DNA of 64,000 nucleotides from Rhyacichthys aspro (Eukaryota; Chordata; Actinopteri; Gobiiformes; Rhyacichthyidae). The first letter of the stretch is position 1. Each line of letters begins with the position of its first letter. The translations under genes were made by a program, and so were the position numbers. The stretch spans positions 18,453,307 through 18,517,306 of the forward strand of contig CM072151.1 of assembly GCA_036850595.1 (NCBI GenBank), in the 5' to 3' direction. Below the pieces are notes generated by a model. That model worked only from the letters and a program-made list of their open reading frames with translations, was not told where the DNA came from and did no database searches. Shown here one piece after another: positions 36,601-49,795 of the stretch.

Positions 36601-39600
36601 TGATACAAAGTTCAAACGCATTCACACATTCATCAACACAATGTTGTAACACAATGTTGTATTTCAGGATTAAAGCTGCAGCTGGCAGCCATCAAGAAAA
36701 ACAGAAGAATAACAACATGTAACTAACCTGTTAGATAAACAACTGATCAAACGAATCAGAACACATTTGCCTTTTCAATAATGAAAGTAAAAGATAAAAG
36801 ATTTACTTGTGTCGGTAAAAGACCCTTTTCTCCTAAATGCTGTTCCCATTTTTCTGAAAATCTATTTTAGCAAACACCTTACCTTTGATAAAATTCTACA
36901 TCCATCTGGCAGTGACACATATCACAAACAGCATTAAAGAGCAAATAACTGCATAATTATTGAACAGGTGTGGCTTGTACTGGTCACTGGTCTGTATCCA
37001 GCAGCCATTCAGAACTTTCAAAAGCCTTTTGTTTTCACGTAAGAATCTTTCAAGGAATAGACAAAATAATTATGAAAACTATATGTAGTATGTTGTAAGA
37101 ATAGTGGACCTTAATTAAGATCTTCTGTGAAGCCTAAGTTTGTATCTGGACAAATTATGATTATAGTTATAAAACAATATAGTTAAAGTTATTTTACTTA
37201 GATTTAAGTTATTAAAGCCACACTATGTAACTTTGTACTATTTACTGAAAGGCCTTTGTTTGCTTCAAACATGTTGATTTACCCTAATAATTAGAATCAC
37301 ATATCAAAGTATTAAGTAAAATTGTCTATGCTAGGTCTATGAAAGAGAGTGTATACTGGCAAACCATCAAATGAGGCAACAAATTTTACTGATTTCAAGG
37401 CTATTTATTTTATTGTAAAATTGTTACATAATTTTGCTTTATGCCTCAAGTGTCAGATAATGACACAAATAATCTTACTCTGTGACTTTATAAGGTCACA
37501 CTTTTTGCAGGCCACTATGATTTAATCTATTATAACGTATTATTGGCTGTGCAATGCAATGCTTTTATGAAATAGTGAAGTCAAACATCACATTAAGTAG
37601 AGTGGTACTGTTCGCTGATGTGTTTTGGAGCCACAGAGTCTGCACAGTAGCGACATATCTGATGGGATCTTGACAGAGATCGGTCAGTACACCGTCCATC
37701 TCCCTGCTGTATGTGTTCCACACTGACAAGATCTGTGATCCGTCAATGTCTCCCGTCACTGGATCAGTTTTCTAAAGCCAAAACAGAACAAGAGCAGGTA
37801 CAGTAGGCTTGTTTTCTCTCAAGCCATTTGAAGCACTACTGAGGGAGACACTTTGCCAAATAAAACTTGTGATGGTTAATTTTTGTTAGGTTAGATACAT
37901 TTTAGTTGCATGCTCTAATCTATAGCAAGCTAGTCTGACATAATGCAGCTGTTGTAAAGTTAGCAGTAGCATAACTCGCCCCAAAACAAAGTCAGACATT
38001 TGTTTACTTTGTACATTTGGCCATTAGGAGCGTAATCCAAGACGTTTCCATACATTTAGTTTCTGAAGCACATTGAAGTTAACCACGTAAACTTAAAGTG
38101 ACCTATTTCTACCAGATTTGTTCATAGGCAACAGAATGTCCCTACAGGGCTACCATAGATACACAGGGCTAATATAGATAAACACGGTCTGAGTTGTGGA
38201 ATCACCATCTGCAGCCACAAAATACACAATCCGACTTTCAGAAGTACTACAGCTTTAGCTACCATTTACTTTCACATAAATATACAGTTAGTGTGTAGTC
38301 ATTCTTTCCTTTCTATTGTCTATATTTGAGGGGTCACATGGGTTACAGGCTATTCGAGCTGCTTTCTACTATGGACAATGGCCAGTTAGTTGCAAGCCTA
38401 AGATTTAAAATGACCAACAACATTTCACTCTCACATTCATTCCCTATGGGCAAGTGAGATTAACCAATTCCCCTTTACATGCAGCTATTTAGACAGTGGG
38501 ATTGATCCCACAACCTTTTTGGTGTAAGGCTGGAGTTAAAACCAAAACACTGAGAAGATTCAAATTAAATGGATCATTAACTCTAGAGAAGTTGGGGCTC
38601 CAGGCAGTAAGTAAACACACTAAACTTATTAAACATAGCATATTAAACTGAATACAAGCACAAGGATTTTTTATTTCAACAATAAATTACTTATGTGACT
38701 GTCTGGGGCCCCCATCTACTTGGGGCCCTTGGCAATTGCCTGGTTTGCCTTCCTTGTTGCACTGCCTCTTTAACTGTAAAAACACTGGGAGAACATAAAA
38801 AAACAAAACACAATTAAATTACATTTGGAAGTACACTACAACAATAGATTGCTCAGTAGCTGTTGTCTGTTCTTGAATTTGGCTAAACCAGGAAATGGAA
38901 AGGTTTAACTGTGGCTTGCTGAAAACTGTTGCTGCTTCTGTGTTTGTTTTCTCTTCATAATCCATGCAGTCGGTAAGAAGCAGGAAAATAACAGGTCTGA
39001 AAAACAAATCTCTTCCCCAGACTGCAGCGTGCTGGCTAAGAAGCTGGCAGGACAGGTTTTAGAGCCTCCGGGGCCTGTGGATGGCTCCTGCCTCTCCTCA
39101 CTCAGTGCTTTTACAGAGGCCTCATAAACCATGTGAAATGTGCCTAATCCTGACATACGCAGCTAACTTAAGTGAACCCCACAGATTTCACTGGGGAAAA
39201 ATGGAGCTGATGACAAATCGGTGAACTTTCGCTCCCAAAGCAAACAGACGGTGAAGATGGTGATAGACTGGGGTGAATGAAGAAGCATGACCGGCACAGT
39301 TCGGAGTGATACGTATTGTTGGTTTTAAGGATCCATTATTCTTCAGGTTTTGTTTGGGGAAAATAGTGGAAAATGTGATGAATGTGTCATCAGTCAGCCT
39401 TTTTCCATGTAAGCCACAGACGGTAAATGACTCCCTGTGAGCCCCACCCCGTAACTGCTCAGTGTTTAAAGCTGCAGGGTTGCCTCAGGTGGACTCCACT
39501 GACTTAACCAGTCACACAGTTTAAGTTGTGTCATTAGACTTACTGTAGTCACTGCTGTAAACTTGATTAACTTGACAGTAAAATTTGACCAACCCAGAGT

Positions 39601-40770
39601 AAGTGCAAATTAAACTGAGCGGATTTGTCTTGGTTTGATCTAGTAAGGTTAAGCCCAGTCTGGGAAATGGAAGTGATATTTAAATAAATGAAAGGTAAAA
39701 AGAGCTGATTAATGTTGCTATTCAGCTCATTGTTAAAACAGAACTTAGAGGTTACAGGACCATGAAGCTTTTAACAGGTATGGAAGAGAAAATGTTGCAC
39801 AAAAATAAAATGGACAGTTTGAACAACAGGAGCAGTAATGGTCAAGTCTGTAACAGATCTACTTTCAGTGAGCAGATCCCTCACAGTCACTGCAGCAGTG
39901 GAGATACAGCAGCATTTCTCTATGTCTTCCAGTAAGGCCATTAGAAAAAAAGGAGATAGGGTTTAACTTCAAAGACTGACGGAAAGACGGAAGTTATTTT
40001 AATGATTTAACTGAAAAAAATTCACTCAACAAATACAGTTGTCCGTTTGTAAAAGTCAGAGAAGCAAAATGAATGCCTAAAGTTGTTGTATTGTATGTTT
40101 TAGAGTGCTTTTGGTTTCATGCTGACTGTTTTCCTTTTACATTGTATTTCTCTGTGGGCTGGCCTCTACCTAGCCCGGCCAGCCAAACCCTTTCACTTTC
40201 TCTTCACTGTTTGTGAGCAGTGTAAAGTGGGTCTGGACTCTCCCATTCACCTTCATGGACTCCATTGACCTGAATACATATACTAATCATTCAATTCTAA
40301 CCATTTAATTTAAAATGGGCCGGCTTTGAGTGTTGCTCTGTTTTTCTGATTGGTTATATATTTTTTTCAAATTTTGTTGGTCCCTGTCTGTCCTGCCCCT
40401 GGAAATCAAACTCAAACTGAGAGGGACCCAACTAATTCCTTGTATGGAACATAAAGAATTAAGATGGGCAGACCAGCTTCTACCTGCAGTAGCAGTCATC
40501 ACAGAAATATGACGGTGTTTGATCCTCAAAAAGATCATCTGAGGTCTCCAAAAGTGGCCACCGTTTTCTGAATGGGTGTTTCTGTGCATAACTGAAACAC
40601 AAAGCAAAGAAAACCCATCATACTGTGAAAATTACACAACAAAGAACTGACAGGGTTATGACTAAACCATGGCGTAGCTTTGCACTATTCCACACAGGAG
40701 GAAAAGACACCTACAGGGTGAACTCAGAGAGCTGAACGTTTAAGGTGACTCTGTGAAGGCCCTGCAACAG

Positions 40771-40779
<9 letters not shown>
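33613..40779. other. Intergenic DNA, no gene recognised
   Basis: The stretch is mostly AT-rich. A poly-A run lies at 33932-33950, a TA repeat at 35888-35905, and a dispersed-repeat copy at 38101-38170. The sequence TTAAAGCCACACTATGTAACTT near 37211 resembles the end of another TTAA-type element, but no matching right end was seen. Bases about 34790-35400, 36170-36380 and 38990-39300 are less AT-rich and repeat-poor. Confidence 0.5.

Positions 40780-40847
<68 letters not shown>
40780..40847 (+). repeat. CA microsatellite, about 34 units
   Basis: An uninterrupted (AC)n run, preceded by a short imperfect ACACACATATAC at 40769-40780. The length makes it probably polymorphic between individuals. 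Confidence 0.98.
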
Positions 40848-40849
<2 letters not shown>

Positions 40850-43200
40850 CGTCATCACACCTCTCTTTATGTCAGTATTAGTCACTGCACAAAGAAGAGA
40901 AGCCGATCTTTCACCATGTGAGGCCTTTCAAAACACCACAGTATTCCACTTATCAAAACAATTTGAAAAGTGCCTGAATGGATTTCAGCGATGCCAGGAA
41001 GCACAAACACTGTAAGCCATCTTGGGTTTGGTTTAAATCAGAGTCGACTGAACTGAGGCTATGTTCGCAGTGCAGGCAAACATGGCCCTGGTCAGATCAG
41101 ATGTGTTCATTACAGCGTGGTGTACTTGACCCATGCTCTTTTAGATTCTGTATCATATATCTAAAATCAGATTCAGGCCTCAGTTATGGTTTTAAGTGAC
41201 TCTGGTAAACTCATTCTCTCTTTATGCCCGCCTTAATTCAGTTTAAAGTATGCAAATGAAATTATTAAGTGCTGTGTCCATGGTGCCCAAAATCGGCAAA
41301 ATCATCTACACAGCAACTGTTTATAGATAAAACAACATCTTAAGATATTTTCATCCTGCAACAAAATAATAAAAGCAACCAAAAATCCCATTCTCACAAA
41401 GTAACTAGGCATAGCTTTAGAAAGCATGGAGTCATAAATTGAGTAAAAACAAACACTAACATGGTTTGCAAAAAAAAAAAAAAAAAAATCCAGCACAATT
41501 TCCCATTATTCTTATATAAAATGCATTTCTCAAACTTTTATTCCATGAGGTTTATGTTTAGCATCACCTGGAATTGTTCTGGCAATTCCTCTCAGCTTTG
41601 GTTTCAACTCTGCTCCATAAACTACAGGAGCCTCAGAGGGCCAAACAACAAAGACATGATGCATTATTTATTCACCAAATTTCAAACAAAATACACACCT
41701 CTGTCTTCAGAAACATAAGTGATTAAAATACACCTCTGAGTGGTTCATCCCGGTAGAGCACACTATTCTCTACATTTCCAGGCTTTTCTTGTTTACCTGG
41801 ATGTGTCGGAACATTGACAAATTGCACCTGGTTGGTCATTTAAACCCCAGTAAGTCCTTTTTGCTGTTATTTATTTATTTTTTTATTCATCTGGACTCCG
41901 ATGGTCACTCTACATGGCGTCTGTGAGCTGCTTTCACAACTGTACACACTGTGACACAACAGGAAATGCCAGAGCCTTGTCTGTGGCAGCTCCCGCCTCA
42001 CACACTGTACAGCTCTGGAATGTAAACTGTCCACACAGGCGCTACTCCATCAGCTCTGACCGGCGAGGACAGCGTCACACTGCCACCAGCAGGCTCTGCA
42101 AAAAAAAGGACCAAAAAATGTGCTCACTTTCAAACTGAAATAACCTCGTGTACACAAGCACGCACAGCACTGTATAACTTACTCCGGGCCACAACTCCAG
42201 CTGTGATTTTTAACTAAAACGCCGGCTACATCTCACCAGTCCGTGCCTCCACATCTAATAAATCACACTCTGGCAATGCGAGCTGTCACAAACAAACTCT
42301 GCTTTGCGCCTCAGATGAGATTGGTGTTGAGAAAATATTTACTGTGCATGTAAAGCCCGTTCTGCAGCGAAAGGTTAGCCATCGCGGACATCTGGTGAAA
42401 CCATAGCCCACAGCTGTCGCCAACCTGACATCTCCTCTCGCGCTAATTTATCTTGTGCCACCGGGACATGTGCGTACGACATGCCAGCCATATCAAGGGC
42501 ATATCTGCAGAGAGGCGAGAATAGGTCGGTGGGGACGCGGTGGCCTCAGGCGGCGGGGTGGAGCGGGGGTCAGGGAGGAGACTAAGACGTGACATTCTTC
42601 CCTCCTGCGCCGGGGGTCAGGCTGCGGGACAGTAAAAGGAGGGCCGTCTTTCCTTAACCACTGCTCGGACTGACATCTTAACCTCACTCATAAACTGCTC
42701 CACACTCAAGAAACAAACCCCCCGAGGCACCGCTGGCCACTGTTCAGCCCCACATGATTAACATTCTTAAGGGATAATGACACTCTTTGGACACGGGGAT
42801 CATGTGTGGCTTGTTTTTTAGTTGGTAAACGGCAATTTGGCGAAGTTGTCTGGCGCTGGAATATTTACTAGTTTCAAGAAGAAGGCTGAAAGTATGCCTC
42901 TGTGGGGTCAGAGAGGAACATTACTTAGAAAAGAGTTTGGGTTCTTTGTTGTCCTGGGAACTGATTGTTAAAGGTCTGGTGGTTGTAATGGCTGCTATTT
43001 TTAAGCTAATACGAGCTAGGTTAGCACATAACGATCGAGGAGGCAGAAGAAATACATTAAAATACACTAAAGTGACTGAAGAACTTTGCTAATGTGAAAA
43101 AAAGTTTAAAATCAATAAATGTCCTTATTTAAAGCTAGGCAAACAGTAGCATAAACATGTTCTGCTAGCTTTTATGCTACATTGTGATTATATTTTTGCG
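40848..43200. other. Intergenic DNA with a GC-richer patch
   Basis: No gene was recognised. A poly-A run lies at 41469-41487, and 41598-41650 matches the intron 10 repeat at 2588-2645. Bases about 41900-42720 are GC-richer and lack obvious repeats; short open frames there have no recognisable homology. Confidence 0.5.
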
Positions 43201-43750
43201 GGGTGACCACACATCCCGATTTAACTAGGACAGTTCCAATTTTAAGCCCGCTGTACCATGTCTAGGTGGATGTATACATAAACACTAAAATGTCCTGATT
43301 TTGTCCTCTTTGTGTCCTGATTTTTTTACCCAGTCATAAAGTCAAAGCAGTGCATTTTGCTTGAAACTCAATTGTCTGTCTGTCAATCACAGAGTTACAA
43401 CATGGCGATGGCAATATCAACCAGTTGAAAAAGATCAACACTGTTCCTCGGGTCTGTAGCTCAAAAATGATTGGATCTTAAGCACGAGTCTATTTCTAAG
43501 TGGTCCTTCTCCATTGTTCACAGTTTGAACAGTCATCAGCCAAAAAGAAAGTTTTGTAAGTGTGAATTGTCCATCAAACATGGTAGAAAAGGCTCTATTT
43601 TAACATTAATCAATGCAATCAGTTTTTTAAATATTTACTGGTCTTGCATTGATTTCTGGTGACATTATTTTGTATTTTATCATGTACTGTCATTGAATTT
43701 GCAGTAAAATTAAAGTGTCCCAATTTTTTGGTTTTAAAATCTGGTCACCC
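43201..43750. mobile_element. MITE with GGGTGACCA terminal repeats
   Basis: The left end is GGGTGACCACAC and the right end, reverse-complemented, is GGGTGACCAGAT. The interior repeats CCCGATTT and GTCCTGATTTT-like words near the left and CCCAATTTTTT near the right. No transposase or convincing target duplication was found, so the class (hAT-like) is tentative. Confidence 0.5.
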
Positions 43751-46700
43751 TAATCTCTACCCAATCTAAACAGGCAAAAAGTAGCACGAGCACTGATGTA
43801 GCACCCTTGAGTGACCTGGATTTGTTGTTAAGTTAATAAGTAAATCATTTACACAGGGAAAGATGGGTTAGGTTATCCACCAGGATGTATTTATTTATTT
43901 GTGTCATATTTATTTGTTTGTTATAGTGAAACAAATATACATAAAGTGCAAAGCTAGGCTAGTGGTAGTGGTAGCATCATGTAGGCCATGGTTTGTCGGA
44001 TTGTTGTCTCCTATTACATGAGCACATTTCTTATTGCACATACTAAAATAGTTAATGTCAAATCTATCAATACATACTACAATTTTTTTTTTATATCAAT
44101 CAACAGTCACATTGACATTATAGACTAATCACATTTTGTTTTTAGAACATTAAATGGTTACCTGGAAACATATATTTAGTGTGACTTTTGATTTTTCCCA
44201 GTTTTTTTTTTTTTTTTGTGTTTTGTATCTTTATTTATTTTTTTGCCTGGTAACTCTATCCATTCCTAGAGATTCAAGGGTGCGTCTCTCATTATGCCCT
44301 GGGTGTTTGACTGCAGGAACTGGACCAATGCAAACAGGTGTGTCCTGTAAAGGCTAGGCCTGGTAACAGCAATAACATTTAGTTTTAAGTCAAAGAACGT
44401 GAAGAAAGGAGACATGAGATGGCTGCTTTTACACAGATTACTCCACCATTGTATTGGCTAATTACTGTACTATTACTCATACTGTCTTTACTACTGTAGG
44501 CCTACTATTGATGAAGTCATTATGCATTGCTTTGTATGCAGCTCTATGTATGTATGTCAAACAAAGGTGAGTGACTGTAATAAACAACAACACTGCCAAC
44601 TGGTGACAGCAATAAAAGCACTGTAAAACCATAACGCACAATGACTATAATAGATAATGTTAATGTGTTCTCCCAATAGTTTACATGGCTCACAACTCCC
44701 TCTACTGGTACAAACTAACATGGCATTTATAGCATTTATATATATTTATAAAAAGACTGAACATTTTGATTTCCCTTTCAACATCTACATAATGCAACAC
44801 ACAAAGAAAAGGTGGTTCTAAGCAGTACAGTAATGTTTTAGAGCTATTTAGACTATTTTAAAAGGCACATAATGGCAAATTACCAATATATTCATTTCTA
44901 CTTTTGTTTATATATACAGGGACATTGGGTGTGTAGAAAGAAAGGTCACTTCCGAAAAGAAAAGACAGAGGATCAAAATGTTAAGTGGATAAAAATGGTT
45001 CTTAAGCCAACATAAACACAAGTTTGACTTTTATCTGAAGGTGCCACTAAAAAAGGAGAGCGGCATTTGTTTACAATAATCGTCCTGCAAATCCTACATA
45101 ATATGCTTTAAGCAAAATGCTAAATGTACCCCCTTTAAGTATGTTTAATTATATATAATTATACTGGAATGCATGAATATGGAGTCATTTTTTATTGAAT
45201 TAATATAGAGCACATATTACATGCAGTATAAATAAATATCGTCCGACATGTGACAGTTATGATGTGTATGTATATGAGCTTTTTGTGTGTACGTGTCCGA
45301 AGTGGTGTCCATGCCTGCTGCTCATACTCCTCAGTTGCAGCCTGTCCAGCAGCCTGTCATCAGTGCTTAGGCCCAGCGTCTGCCCAACGTCTGAAGGCGA
45401 GGAGCCGGCTGACTGACATGGCAACACAGATTCACTTTTATACTCCCTGCACCATTCAGAGTATGTCTGAGAGCGCAATCAGCTCGTATTAATGTTGAAC
45501 CTATGCCAGTCCACTGTTTTCATTGGTTACACAAGCTGCATGTACAGACTGGAACAAGACCACTGTGTAAAAGCTCACTCAGCACACCCCGACTCGACAC
45601 TTGACTTTTATAGTATGTTCATAAAGAAAGCATTTATATATGTCAGAGGAATCAATGATAATAGCAGCCAACTGTGAAGGGCGTTCATTATGGCAAGTCT
45701 ATGAGATCAAGGAGATAGTGCTGGCGAGCCACGTCAAACTGATAAAAATGAATTCAATATAAAACTAAAATGATCATAGCATACTGTTTCATTATATTGT
45801 TTTGAGGTTAAAAAAAAACAAAACACTACACTACACTGTAAGTATATGTATCTTTATTATTTGTGATGGATAAGCCATTCTCTCAGGGAAAACTAAAAAT
45901 TAGGTTAGTGAGTAGGATTCAAGGCCTTGCAGAAATGTCCATAGTCTGGTCCAGGGGCCACTCATGACACAATATGGCCCACAGCTTCCATTATAAAATG
46001 TATTGTGGTTCAGAATAAAATCAGAAGGGACTGTTGGCGCTTGGAGATTTTCCCATGATCTAAGTAGGCTGTAGTAGGTAGTTTTGAAAAAAAGAAAAAA
46101 AAAAAAAGTCAGGACACTCCTGCCTTACTGTAAAGTCAGTCTGCTGAAGAAAAAAAAACAAAAGTTATACTAGGCTAGCAGTAGCATTGTGTTTGTTCAT
46201 AAGTAACAGCTTTTTATTTATATAATTTATGAACTTTTACTATAAATATTACAAATATTAGATTTTAAGTCCCGTGGTGATATTATTCATAGGTTTAATG
46301 ATGTAGTGTTCTTTTTGGCTTCAACTAAATTTCAGATAGCATCACCACCTAAATAAATCAGTTCACATTAAACATATGGAAACAGAATCGGTTTAGTTTA
46401 TTAATGTCCTATGACTTCATGCTGTATTGTGCTAAAAAAAAAGAAAAAGAAAAAAAAAGAAAAGGAATTGATTGAATGCTCTTCTGCATCAGCAGTGCTC
46501 AGTTTGTCTGGTCTGGGCTTAGTTAGTGTTGGAGTATTGGAACCAATGGCTCCTTCCATTAGATTTTCTATGGCTATAAATATAAAAGATTTAAAAAAAT
46601 ACAATGAGTGTTACCTTGATGTAATAACTGAAAACATTTGAACGGTTTTGACCAATGTGTTTCACCTTGTTTAACTGTACACTACAAAATGTAACACAAT

Positions 46701-48570
46701 TCACCTTTGACCTTTGTAATTCTTTTTATATGGATTACACTTATTGGTGCATGTAACAGGTTGTGATAAAAGAATATACTGTTCCATTTTACCAGTACTT
46801 TCCCTGAAGTGACTCCAGAAATGACAGGTAATGTTGTCAGGAGAGCAACTCACACATTTATCAACTGCCCCTCTCAGCTTTTGTTTGCCGTAACAAGAAT
46901 CCAGGGTGTGTTCTGGGCTGTAACATTCCTCATAGTTGGGAGGGTTAGTGGATTTGACAGTTCTCCAAGTGTCCCATAACCCTGAGTACAGCACCAGGCT
47001 CCAGACACAACAGTGACAGCTGGGGGGGACGGATAAATAAAAACAGTGTCTCTATCTCCATTACAAGACACACAACAAGCCAGTAGTCTGTACACAGCGC
47101 GCACGCCGACACATCCGCGCGCACACGCCTTCTCCTCACACATTTACTACTTCACACTTACTGTTTTTGCCGCTGCGAGGCCAACAGATGGAAAAGGAGC
47201 GAGGCGAGACAAGGGGAAGTGCGCCACAATAAAATAAATGTTGTTGGACTTGGCCCGTTAGCAACCGGCGTTCCTGTGACAGGTGTAACATGTTTACCAA
47301 ACAAACAAGCAACGGACATGTCAGAGGAATCAAAAATGGACACTTGAGGTTGGGTGACCTGTGAAAAAATAAAAAAAAAAGCCCTGTATCCAAGCTGGCA
47401 TATCTATGAGGGCTTTGAAGGTATTTGAGAGAGATGAGAAGACTGCGTGCCACACCAGGATTGCAAGAGTGTCTCGCAGAATTTGTCTTATGTTACTAGC
47501 CCCAAGCATCTCAGGCAGCTCTGGTTGTTAGTCGGGGCCACGCGGGGTCACAGACACTGATGGCCAGTTTCTAAGCCTCTCACTTTTCCAATCATATTCC
47601 ACTTGAGGGCAGTGGGAAAATCATCTCACATCACATTCGAGCAAAATAACCACTTGGACCTGTCTGGGCTGACACCGACACTTCCGCTGTCACTGCCGTT
47701 TTACCTTGACCTTTACAAATCCACTTCAAATCGTCTTTCCAACTTACGGTTGAAGTCTTTACCTAAACACTTGTCTTCATCTATGTGTCAGACAAGATTT
47801 TTTTTGTATTTGATAGTGGCTGTATGGAACCACACGTACATCCACATTACATCCAGCTTATTCTGTCCCCTAGTTTTTTTGTTTAGTTTTTTATTGGGTT
47901 TGTTATAAATTTCGTGTTGCTTGCAATCATAGACGATAGAACAAAATTTGACAATGGTATCAGTTGATGAACACATTTTTTTCTTTCTTTCTTTTTTTTT
48001 TTACAGCTACTATGTTGTTGAGATTTTGAGTAAAATAAGTCTTCATATTTGTGTTAAGCGGAATCATACATTTTGAGAATTTTTTTGTTGTACAGAGCAT
48101 TGATAAATCCATGACAAAGGCACTAAGCTAACTGCAGCTTCTTGCTTTCAAAGTCTTCAAAGTTAGCTTGTATTGTGTGTGACTTAAAAGCATAAACAAT
48201 AAAAGAAAATTGGACATTGGTATTGCATAATAATAGATGAAGCTTGTCTCCAGAAGCATGACAATGAAAAATGCCCAAAAAAACACACATTTTTAGAAGA
48301 CATTTTGACATTTTGAGCCAAATAATAGTCTTTTGACTTTGTAGGATATACATGTTTAACAAGATGGTACATTTAGAGATTTTTAAAATTGCTGTATGGA
48401 AAAGTACTTAAAGTCTTATTCTTTTCTTTAGGTCTGCTGGAAGGATAGACAGAAAAAACTAAACAAAAGTGAACTATTTCTGCACAAAGCTTGTACAGAA
48501 GTGAAGGTAGGCTCCAGAAGTAAGCTACTCAAGCATTAGGTGGAGCTAACTCAAGCAGGCTAATGCTAGC
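43751..48570. other. Intergenic DNA, no gene recognised
   Basis: T-rich and A-rich tracts occur at 44203-44217, 46088-46108 and 46434-46461. Bases 46485-46515 share AGCAGTGCTCAGTTTGTCTG with 57533-57553, a dispersed repeat. Bases about 45950-46000 resemble an hAT-like terminus (GGGGCCACTC...GGCCCACAG). Bases about 46980-47660 are GC-richer and repeat-poor. Nothing is convincingly coding. Confidence 0.5.
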
Positions 48571-48735
48571 AATAAAAACATACCTCCAAAGACTGTTTTA
48601 AAGAATATTAATGTTGAAGTAGGGTTCTTTTATTGAACTTTGGTCAGCATCAGTGGTTAGCTCGAGTGTGTTTCCAAAACCTACTTTATCACTAGCTTTA
48701 GCCACAGCTAACTTTGTGACTAATACTCTTTTTGC
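48571..48735 (+). repeat. Second direct duplication, copy A
   Basis: This copy shares AATGTTGAAGTAG and TACTTTATCACTAGCTTTAG then CAGCTAACTTTGTGACT with 49591-49745, in the same order and about 1,020 bp apart. Divergence and small indels mark it as old. Confidence 0.65.
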
Positions 48736-49590
48736 TCTGTGATCACTGACGTGTCACCTAAATTTTCTTTACATAAAAGCTACCCAAAAGTACTGGGAGA
48801 TGACAAAGTGCAGATGTTGAAATCAATCAAAGCAATAGAGTAATTGAGTCATTTAGAAGCTGTCTATTAGTTTAGAGCTAGTAGCACCTAGAACTGTGGC
48901 AATTACTCATGAACATAACCCACATCCTGAAAAAACAGCAAACAAACACAGACTTTATATTATCCATATTTTTGAAGTTTGAGTTTTATGGTATAGTTAG
49001 CAAATGGCTAGCAAGAGCATGTTACATCCTTTAGCCTACATAAAAGCCACTAAAAACAATTGAAACCAGAGGCAACAGATTGGTTGGGGATTGACACTTT
49101 TCAGCAGTAGGTAATAAAAGCCAATAACGTGTATTTTTTATAAATGTTTGATGATTCTTATTCGTATTAGTGGACTAGCTAATTCTTATTCAGAAATGTT
49201 CACTATTATTTCCACTCATTACTGCTTCAAGTGCTTAAAGTCTTCCATTGAATGAGTCTGATGTTCTTCTGGTGGAAAAATAATTGGAGTGAAGCTCAAG
49301 CCATAATATTTAGCTCGAGGCAACACCTTACCTTTCCAGAAAGGAATGCAATCATTAGCTTTAAAGTCATTTATCTTGTGAATCCGTGTGCTTCACCTTG
49401 ACAAAGCTCTGATGTACTTACATATTGTTCTAAACGCAAAAAGACCATTAATTAGTTGTTCCACTTGGTACTATGTTGCATGCACTACAAAAGACCTCTT
49501 AATGTCTGTTTAATTTCACAGGGTTAGCAAGCAAATTGTAGCATGTACTTGTCTTTAAGGAGGTATGTGCACTGCTCAGGTACTGATAAC

Positions 49591-49745
49591 TATTAAAACA
49601 TACATTTGAAGGCTCTTTTAAAGACTAAGAATGATAATGTTGAAGTAGAGTTATTCTACTTTAGCCTCAGTGGTCTCAGTGGTCAGCTAGTACTTTATCA
49701 CTAGCTTTAGCCGCAGCTAACTTTGTGACTGACCACTTTTTCTGT
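49591..49745 (+). repeat. Second direct duplication, copy B
   Basis: This copy matches 48571-48735. The best conserved part is TACTTTATCACTAGCTTTAG followed by CC(A/G)CAGCTAACTTTGTGACT. The sequence between the copies shows only weak similarity, so the true extent of the duplication is unclear. Confidence 0.65.
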
Positions 49746-49762
49746 CTACTAAATTTAAAGTT

Positions 49763-49795
<33 letters not shown>

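Noticed and set aside
37211..38250. A third TTAA-type element
   Set aside because: The left end looks plausible but no inverted right end was found.
40780..40847. Possible CRISPR-like or structured repeat
   Set aside because: It is a simple CA microsatellite; no repeat-spacer pattern exists anywhere in the window.
41730..41760. tRNA-like A box (GTGGTTCATCCCGGTAGAGC)
   Set aside because: No B box at the right distance and no cloverleaf could be drawn.
42493..42687. Arg/Pro-rich minus-strand frame in the GC-rich patch
   Set aside because: Composition follows the local GC content; no splice signals or homology.
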